A stretch of DNA of 36,863 nucleotides from Zoogloeaceae bacterium (GTDB lineage Bacteria > Pseudomonadota > Gammaproteobacteria > Burkholderiales > Rhodocyclaceae): positions 1 to 36,863 of the forward strand of contig JAEUNX010000065.1 of assembly GCA_016791025.1 (NCBI GenBank), given 5' to 3'. The stretch's first letter is position 1. The number at the start of each line of letters is the position of its first letter. The translations under genes were made by a program, and so were the position numbers. Of this stretch, positions 32,709-36,863 are shown piece by piece. The notes under the pieces were generated by a model. That model had not been told where the DNA came from. It ran no database searches and saw nothing but the letters and a program-made list of their open reading frames with translations.

Positions 32709-32724
32709 TGGCACACCCCTTGCA
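32709..32724 (+). promoter_or_regulatory. Sigma-54 (-24/-12) promoter of the pedF operon
   Basis: TGGCAC, five bases, then TTGCA gives the invariant GG and GC dinucleotides with exactly ten bases between them, matching the RpoN consensus TGGCAC-N5-TTGCA. Transcription would start near 32735, about 60 bases before the pedF start. A sigma-54 activator gene is divergent. The upstream 200 bases (about 32520-32700) must hold its binding sites; a TTGAGTCAA palindrome at 32663-32671 is one candidate. Confidence 0.85.
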
Positions 32725-32738
32725 GTCGGATTAAGGCC

Positions 32739-32766
32739 GAGCGCCCCCCACCCGTAGGAGGCGCTC
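32739..32766 (+). repeat. 5' UTR hairpin of the pedF transcript
   Basis: GAGCGCC (32739-32745) and GGCGCTC (32760-32766) form a perfect 7-bp stem with a 14-base loop, only a few bases after the expected sigma-54 transcription start and 29 bases before the start codon. A stem at the very 5' end commonly protects mRNA from RNase E/RppH entry; that role is inferred. Confidence 0.5.
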
Positions 32767-32795
32767 CTTGCCAACCTAACCCAGAGGACTCAGAC

Positions 32796-33233
32796 ATGAT
32801 CAAGGTAACCTCCCTCCCCGCCCGCCTGAAACGTTGCTGCATCGGTGCCGGATTCATCTTGGTGGCCGGACTTGCCCAAGCCCATGGTGACGTCACGCCC
32901 CAGGCTGTAGACACTTCCTCATTGCCAAAAGTTGGCACTGAATGGCTGGCGAAAAACCCCTATAGCGGCAACAAGGAAGCCATCCGGATTGGCGATTCGG
33001 CCTTCAATCAGAATTGCGCCCGTTGTCACGGCCTGGGAGCCATCTCCGGCGGCATCGCGCCAGACTTGCGCTACCTGCCCAAGGGGTCGGAAGGCGATGA
33101 AATTTTCCTTCAGCGGATCCGTCACGGCTCGACTCGAGACGGCCGCGTCTACATGCCGCCGTTCGAAGGCATCCTATCCCAGGAAGCCATGTGGACGATT
33201 CGTGCCTGGCTGGAGACGGTCTATGAAGAGTAA
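32796..33233 (+). CDS. pedF: Cytochrome c-550 PedF
   Basis: A 145-residue periplasmic c-type cytochrome. Residues 1-30 form a signal peptide (cleavage near LAQAH). The single haem site is CARCH (Cys74, Cys77, His78), with the probable Met ligand at 120 (VYMPPFEG). The C-terminal helix (SQEAMWTIRAWLETV) fits the PedF family, the electron acceptor for PQQ-dependent alcohol dehydrogenases (ExaB/PedF group). ATG 32796 has GAGGA upstream. It is the first gene of the sigma-54-driven operon and overlaps the next gene by 11 bases. The dehydrogenase it would serve is not in this window. Confidence 0.9.
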   Translation: MIKVTSLPARLKRCCIGAGFILVAGLAQAHGDVTPQAVDTSSLPKVGTEWLAKNPYSGNKEAIRIGDSAFNQNCARCHGLGAISGGIAPDLRYLPKGSEGDEIFLQRIRHGSTRDGRVYMPPFEGILSQEAMWTIRAWLETVYEE

Positions 33234-34071
33234 GCCCGTCCGCGCATTTTTCTTTGCTTGCGCCGCCTTCCTGGCTGGGGCATCCACCGCTTCCGCCATG
33301 GCGGAAGGTGCCCTGGAGCTTCAGCAGCCTGGTCGCCTGCGTGTGGCCGTTTATGCAGCCTTTCCCCCGTATTCCGATCAAGGAAAGGGTATCGACGTGG
33401 CCCTTGGCCGGGAACTGGCAAAGCGTCTCGGGCTCGAAGTCGAGGTAGTCGAATACACGGCGGATGAAGACATGAATGACGACCTGCGAAACATGGTGTG
33501 GAAAGGCCATTACCTTGGCACCCGCCCTGCGGACGTCATGCTTCACGTACCGGTGGATCAACATCTGGCGAGCAACAATGAACAGGTCAAGATCTTTGGC
33601 CCTTACCACATCGAAACCGTGGCCGTGGCCCGCAACGCCCAGTTGGTTCCTCCCATTGCCGGTTCCGCCGCCCGGGGTCTCGAAGTCTTCACACGAGAGA
33701 AGATCGGTGTCGAGGTCGGCAGCCTCGCCGACAATTTCCTTCTCTCGGTCCTCAATGGGAGACTGCGGGAGAACGTCGTTCATTTCCCTTCTGTGGCCAA
33801 GGCGGTTGCGGCGATGAAGGAGGGCACCGTGGCGGCCGTCATGGCACCTAGAGGCGAGATGGAAGCTGCGCTGGGCAAAGAGTCGCCGTATCCCCTCACC
33901 GAGGTCGGATTGTCGGAACTACAGATCAAAGGCTGGGCGCTGGGGATGGCCGTCAAGGCCGACAACACCCAACTCGCCAATGGCCTGGCCACTGCGATGG
34001 AGGGATTGCAGCGTGACGGGACTGTCGCAAAGATCTTTGCCCAGCATGGCATCACGGTCAAGACGCCTTGA
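33223..34071 (+). CDS. MoxJ-like periplasmic substrate-binding protein (quinoprotein-associated)
   Basis: A 282-residue type 3 solute-binding-fold protein. ATG 33223 lies inside the end of pedF (11-base overlap) with GGAG upstream; the longer in-frame ORF is a shadow. Signal peptide residues about 1-26 (FFFACAAFLAGASTASAM). The mature part has LRVAVYAAFPPYSDQGKGIDVALG and MVWKGHYLGTRPADVMLHVPVD, characteristic of the MoxJ-like family found beside PQQ/lanthanide-dependent alcohol dehydrogenases. No ABC permease or ATPase is encoded with it. It more likely assists maturation or activity of the dehydrogenase (as proposed for MoxJ/XoxJ) than transport; that role is from family knowledge. Confidence 0.92.
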   Translation: MKSKPVRAFFFACAAFLAGASTASAMAEGALELQQPGRLRVAVYAAFPPYSDQGKGIDVALGRELAKRLGLEVEVVEYTADEDMNDDLRNMVWKGHYLGTRPADVMLHVPVDQHLASNNEQVKIFGPYHIETVAVARNAQLVPPIAGSAARGLEVFTREKIGVEVGSLADNFLLSVLNGRLRENVVHFPSVAKAVAAMKEGTVAAVMAPRGEMEAALGKESPYPLTEVGLSELQIKGWALGMAVKADNTQLANGLATAMEGLQRDGTVAKIFAQHGITVKTP

Positions 34072-34110
34072 TGGCCCGCTAACGCCGGGCCAAGACCCCG
34101 GAGAATCAGG

Positions 34111-35058
34111 ATGAACATACGCCTCGTAGTAGTTTGCGCCGCCCTTGCCACGGTGGGATCCACCGGGGTCCGGGCGGCCCCTTTTGCCTACGTTCCCAAC
34201 GAAAAATCCGGCACCATCTCGGTTATCGATGTGGCAACGCGGACTGCGGTAAGGGAGTTTGCAATTAGTGAGCGTCCCCGGGGGATCGCCATCGACGCCA
34301 CCGGCACGCGCCTTTTCGTGACCGACGCACCCACCCGATCGTTGGTGGTGGTGAATCTCGCTGATGTCCAGAAGCCTCGCCGTTGGAAAGTGGGGGAATC
34401 GCCGGAAGGCGTCGGGCTTTCCCGCGACGGAAAATGGGCCGCGGTCGCTGTCGAGGAAGACAACAGCGTTGCCCTGCTCGATGCCACCAGCGGCACCGAG
34501 ATCGCCCACATCAAGGTAGAAGGGAAAAATCCGGAACACGCGGTCTTCAGCCCTGATGGGCGCTGGATTTACGTCAGCGCGGAGGATGCCGAGCAACTCG
34601 ATGTGATTGATGTTGCCGCCCGCCGTCAGGTCAATCGTATCGCAGTCGGCAAGCGGCCGCGCGGCATCGGATTCCTGCCAGACGGAAGCCGCGCCTACGT
34701 TGCTTGTGAGCTCGCCAACACCGTATTCGCTATCGATACCGCGAGCCAAACAGTGATCGCCCGCATTCCGGCCGGAACATTTTCCAACGGGATCGCCATC
34801 CATCCCAATGGGCAGCGAGTCTTCGTGTCCAATGGAAAAGATGGGACGGTGAACGCCATTGATGTCGCCACCAATTCCGTCATTGCCACGGTGCCGGTGG
34901 GCAAGCGCCCGTGGAACATGGATATCACGCCCGACGGGGCGGTCCTGCTGGTCGCCAACGGCCGGTCGGATAGCGTGACTTTGATCGATACGGCCAACCT
35001 CAAGGCCATTGGTGACATCCCGGTCGGCCAGCTTCCCTGGGGTGTTGTGGTCCGCTGA
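34111..35058 (+). CDS. PQQ-catabolism-associated YVTN beta-propeller protein
   Basis: A 315-residue exported protein; signal peptide about 1-22 (cleavage near VRAAP), ATG 34111 with a GGAG site upstream. It consists of about seven repeated blades with the YVTN pattern: ISVIDVATRTAV, PRGIAIDATGTRLFVTD, VVVNLADVQ, PEGVGLSRDGKWAAVAVE, LDVIDVAARRQV, IHPNGQRVFVSNGKDGTV, and so on. This matches the beta-propeller family that accompanies PQQ-dependent catabolic clusters. Its function is unknown; it does not have the tryptophan docking motifs of PQQ dehydrogenases, so it is not the dehydrogenase. Third gene of the pedF operon, 39 bases after the MoxJ-like gene. Confidence 0.92.
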   Translation: MNIRLVVVCAALATVGSTGVRAAPFAYVPNEKSGTISVIDVATRTAVREFAISERPRGIAIDATGTRLFVTDAPTRSLVVVNLADVQKPRRWKVGESPEGVGLSRDGKWAAVAVEEDNSVALLDATSGTEIAHIKVEGKNPEHAVFSPDGRWIYVSAEDAEQLDVIDVAARRQVNRIAVGKRPRGIGFLPDGSRAYVACELANTVFAIDTASQTVIARIPAGTFSNGIAIHPNGQRVFVSNGKDGTVNAIDVATNSVIATVPVGKRPWNMDITPDGAVLLVANGRSDSVTLIDTANLKAIGDIPVGQLPWGVVVR

Positions 35059-35154
35059 GTCCTGTTCCCATGCAATTCCCTGGGCAAGCGGTTGTTCAGC
35101 AGTGAGACATCTGCTCAATTTTGCAACAACTGTGCAATACACATTGGTCAGTGT

Positions 35155-35198
35155 CTCGCCAGGCGAGCTCCGTCGGGTTAAGTTTGGGCCAACGGAGC
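35155..35198. repeat. Inverted repeats between the beta-propeller and DUF2789 genes
   Basis: CTCGCC-A-GGCGAG (35155-35167) is a 13-base near-contiguous palindrome, and GCTCCGT (35167-35173) pairs with ACGGAGC (35192-35198). They lie between the convergent beta-propeller and DUF2789 genes. They could end one or both transcripts, but no T run follows either stem. A weaker AGCAG/CTGCT stem followed by AATTTT at 35098-35121 is the better candidate for ending the rightward operon. Confidence 0.35.
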
Positions 35199-35212
35199 CT
35201 TCGGACGCCCGC

Positions 35213-35446
35213 CTAACCCCTCAGGCGAGCATCAAGCTGATCAATCACTTCTGCCCAATCGGCGTCTTCCAGAATTTCCGCTTCCAAAAAGGCCGCCTGG
35301 GCCTCGGTCCAGAACGACGCCTGAGCTAGCTTGACCGCCGGATCCAAAGGCGAGTGGTTGGCAATGAATGCCTCAAGCTCCTCATTGCCTGAGGGCAAGC
35401 CAAGCTGTTCGAAGAGATTATTCATCGTGTGCACGGTCGGTTCCAT
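35213..35446 (-). CDS. DUF2789-family protein
   Basis: A 77-residue cytoplasmic protein starting at ATG 35444-35446 with CAGGAG upstream. The sequence follows the DUF2789 pattern: VHTMNNLFEQLGLPS, then IANHSPLDPAVKLAQASFW and AEILEDADWAEVIDQLDARL. The family is common in beta- and gammaproteobacteria and has no known function. It is acidic and probably helical. It stands alone, separated by a strong terminator from the cytochrome gene upstream. Confidence 0.88.
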   Translation of the reverse strand: MEPTVHTMNNLFEQLGLPSGNEELEAFIANHSPLDPAVKLAQASFWTEAQAAFLEAEILEDADWAEVIDQLDARLRG

Positions 35447-35529
35447 GATGCGCTCCTGTTTGGCGGGGGACTTCGAATACTAGGCGCAAGAACCGCCGAC
35501 GCCAACCTGATGGCGCGGTGGGCATGGGC

Positions 35530-35558
35530 AAAAAAAAGGGCCCTTCGGCCCTTTTTGC
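35530..35558. terminator. Strong bidirectional-type terminator after the cytochrome c gene
   Basis: AAAAAGGGCC and GGCCCTTTTT pair around a CTTC loop (35533-35556). Leftward transcription from the cytochrome gene (stop at 35582) sees the GC stem followed by eight U; rightward transcription sees five U. It separates the cytochrome from DUF2789. Confidence 0.85.
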
Positions 35559-35581
35559 AAGTCTGCTTTGTCGCTGTGCGT

Positions 35582-35911
35582 TCAATTGGCGGCCGCACCG
35601 CTCAGAATCCACTCGACGGCTGCCTTCAGATTTTCGTCGCTGATCTTGTCCGGCCCGTTAGGGGTCATGGGAATCTGACCCCAGTTGCCGGCGCCGCCAT
35701 TGCGCACTTTTTCGAACAGCATCGCCGCTGCGCCGGACTGGCCCTTGTACTTCGCCCCAACCTCCTGGAAGGACGGCCCAACGAGCTTCTTGTCCACCGC
35801 GTGACAAGCCACGCACCGCGCCTTCTTAACGATTTCCACACTCGCCTGGGCTGATCCCATGGTGAGGCCCAACACTGTCGCGGCGCCCGCGACGATCATC
35901 CAACCCTTCAT
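35582..35911 (-). CDS. Small class I cytochrome c (c-551/c-552 type)
   Basis: A 109-residue periplasmic monohaem cytochrome. ATG 35909-35911 has GGAGG five bases upstream. Signal peptide about 1-23 (cleavage near AQA-S). Haem site CVACH (Cys33, Cys36, His37), then GPSFQEVGAKYKG, and Met82 in IPMTPN as the sixth ligand, the typical cytochrome c8/c-551 layout ending in a C-terminal helix (LKAAVEWILSG). It is a general electron carrier to oxidase or nitrite reductase, and could pass electrons from PedF onward; the pairing is inferred from proximity. Confidence 0.94.
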   Translation of the reverse strand: MKGWMIVAGAATVLGLTMGSAQASVEIVKKARCVACHAVDKKLVGPSFQEVGAKYKGQSGAAAMLFEKVRNGGAGNWGQIPMTPNGPDKISDENLKAAVEWILSGAAAN

Positions 35912-36398
35912 TGCCACCTCCAACCTTGATTGTTGATATCACCACCGCGCGAACCAGGACGACTCGGGGCTCTCAGGACTCTGCCACCCCACCCGGACGT
36001 CCCCAGCTCTGCCCATTCCTCATCGGCGAACTGCCCTGACCGGTTCGGAATGCCCTTCCCTGGCGTTCCCTTCAGGGAGAACGTACCACCCCGCCCATCC
36101 AACGTGTCGCTGATGAGCTCGGTATGGTTCCAGTATTCATACTGCGAGCGACTGACGGGAAAATGGGCAACCGCCCAAGTCGCCGCAGTTAACGTCCAAC
36201 TGACCATCAAGCAATCCACCCCTCGGCCAGAACTCTTGGACGCTGCGGTCGCAGCACCCACCCGACTGATGAAACGATCGGGGCAGACTTCTCAGTGAGT
36301 TCCACGATCAAGGCCAGAGTCGCCTTGGTCGCCCCTAAGCGTTCCATCGTTGCCGCTCCTCAAGCGATTGCCGGACGACTCCATTTGGCCTGCCAGCG
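35912..36398. other. Gene-poor region before the ALDH terminator
   Basis: About 490 bases in which I support no gene. ORFs on both strands overlap each other completely (for example 35930-36298 rightward and 35908-36261 leftward) and have no ribosome binding site or recognisable motif. The right part near 35912-35960 must contain the cytochrome promoter. A relic of an old gene is possible. Confidence 0.5.
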
Positions 36399-36427
36399 AA
36401 AAAAAAGGGGGCGACCGTGGTCGCCCC
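36399..36427 (-). terminator. Rho-independent terminator of the aldehyde dehydrogenase gene
   Basis: GTCGCCCC/GGGGCGAC stem with a CGTG loop (36408-36427 read leftward), followed by eight U (A run at 36399-36406). It lies about 110 bases past the ALDH stop codon and fits leftward transcription only. Confidence 0.82.
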
Positions 36428-36537
36428 GCAAACTCTCATCGTGGGATGAGGAGGGAGAACTTTGCGAAGCCGTCGTCCATGCGCAAGAGCTGTGCCGAGT
36501 CGCACTGCAGGCTCTGGCGCGACTGGGCCTCAGAGCC

Positions 36538-36863
<326 letters not shown>

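Noticed and set aside
34111-35058. Beta-propeller protein read as the PQQ dehydrogenase itself
   Set aside because: It is half the usual length, has YVTN-type blades and lacks the tryptophan docking motifs and active-site residues of quinoprotein dehydrogenases.
33919-35142. Long leftward ORF of 407 codons opposite the beta-propeller gene
   Set aside because: It is an antisense shadow of the repeated beta-propeller blades; its translation is His/Asp/Gly-rich and low in hydrophobic structure.
35908-36298. Overlapping ORFs on both strands before the aldehyde dehydrogenase terminator
   Set aside because: They mirror each other, lack ribosome binding sites and show no recognisable motif; one runs into the cytochrome start.

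Overview
The window looks like a chromosomal segment of a flagellated betaproteobacterium, probably of the Rhodocyclales. This is inferred from the GC-rich DNA, the FlhDC master regulator next to motAB and a che operon that includes cheD, an HpnE-type squalene-pathway gene, and a PedF/MoxJ-like/beta-propeller cluster for PQQ-dependent alcohol oxidation. No rRNA, tRNA, IS element, prophage or CRISPR array was seen. The first 6 kb are visibly richer in GC than the middle of the window.

Layout. (1) 1-2.8 kb: the 3' end of hpnE, translationally coupled to an unknown membrane-anchored protein; then a YbbA-type ABC ATPase divergent from tesA, with overlapping start codons. (2) 2.9-6.3 kb: a rightward operon of a FecR-domain protein, an OmpA-type lipoprotein and a CHASE2 adenylate/guanylate cyclase. 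(3) 6.3-10 kb: a leftward pair, HD-GYP c-di-GMP phosphodiesterase then hybrid histidine kinase. (4) 10.1-10.7 kb: a small unknown gene and a gene-poor stretch. (5) 10.7-23.3 kb: the leftward motility cluster, in transcription order flhD, flhC, [terminator, sigma-28 promoter], motA, motB, a membrane MCP-like protein, cheY, cheA, cheW, a soluble PAS-PAS-MCP, cheR, cheD, cheB and a STAS protein. (6) 23.5-27.3 kb: two overlapping multidomain c-di-GMP genes, one an HDOD-REC-GGDEF with an intact cyclase site and one a REC-GGDEF-EAL with degenerate REC and GGDEF but an intact EAL. (7) 27.5-30.4 kb: NUDIX hydrolase, TonB-like protein, HNH endonuclease and HDOD protein. (8) 30.5-36.9 kb: an AcoR-type sigma-54 activator divergent from a pedF/MoxJ-like/beta-propeller operon that starts at a near-perfect -24/-12 promoter; then DUF2789, a small cytochrome c, and the C-terminal part of an aldehyde dehydrogenase running off the right edge. 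The two halves of that alcohol module (periplasmic electron transfer and cytoplasmic aldehyde oxidation) fit together, but the quinoprotein dehydrogenase itself is not in the window.

How the genes work together. FlhDC would start the flagellar cascade. The motA-side promoter matches the sigma-28 (FliA) consensus, so motor and chemotaxis genes would be late genes. The flanking c-di-GMP enzymes could set the swim/stick balance. The most unusual point is that the che cluster shows no cheZ. Instead, the MCP-like protein encoded directly upstream of cheY carries, after its MCP signalling hairpin, a CheZ-like active-site motif (FQDMLSQ, Asp and Gln four apart) and a C-terminal GGDIDLF tail resembling the CheY-binding tail of CheZ. 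It may be a receptor-like protein with built-in CheY-P phosphatase activity. CheD ends in a closely similar GDIELF motif, which suggests a shared docking partner.
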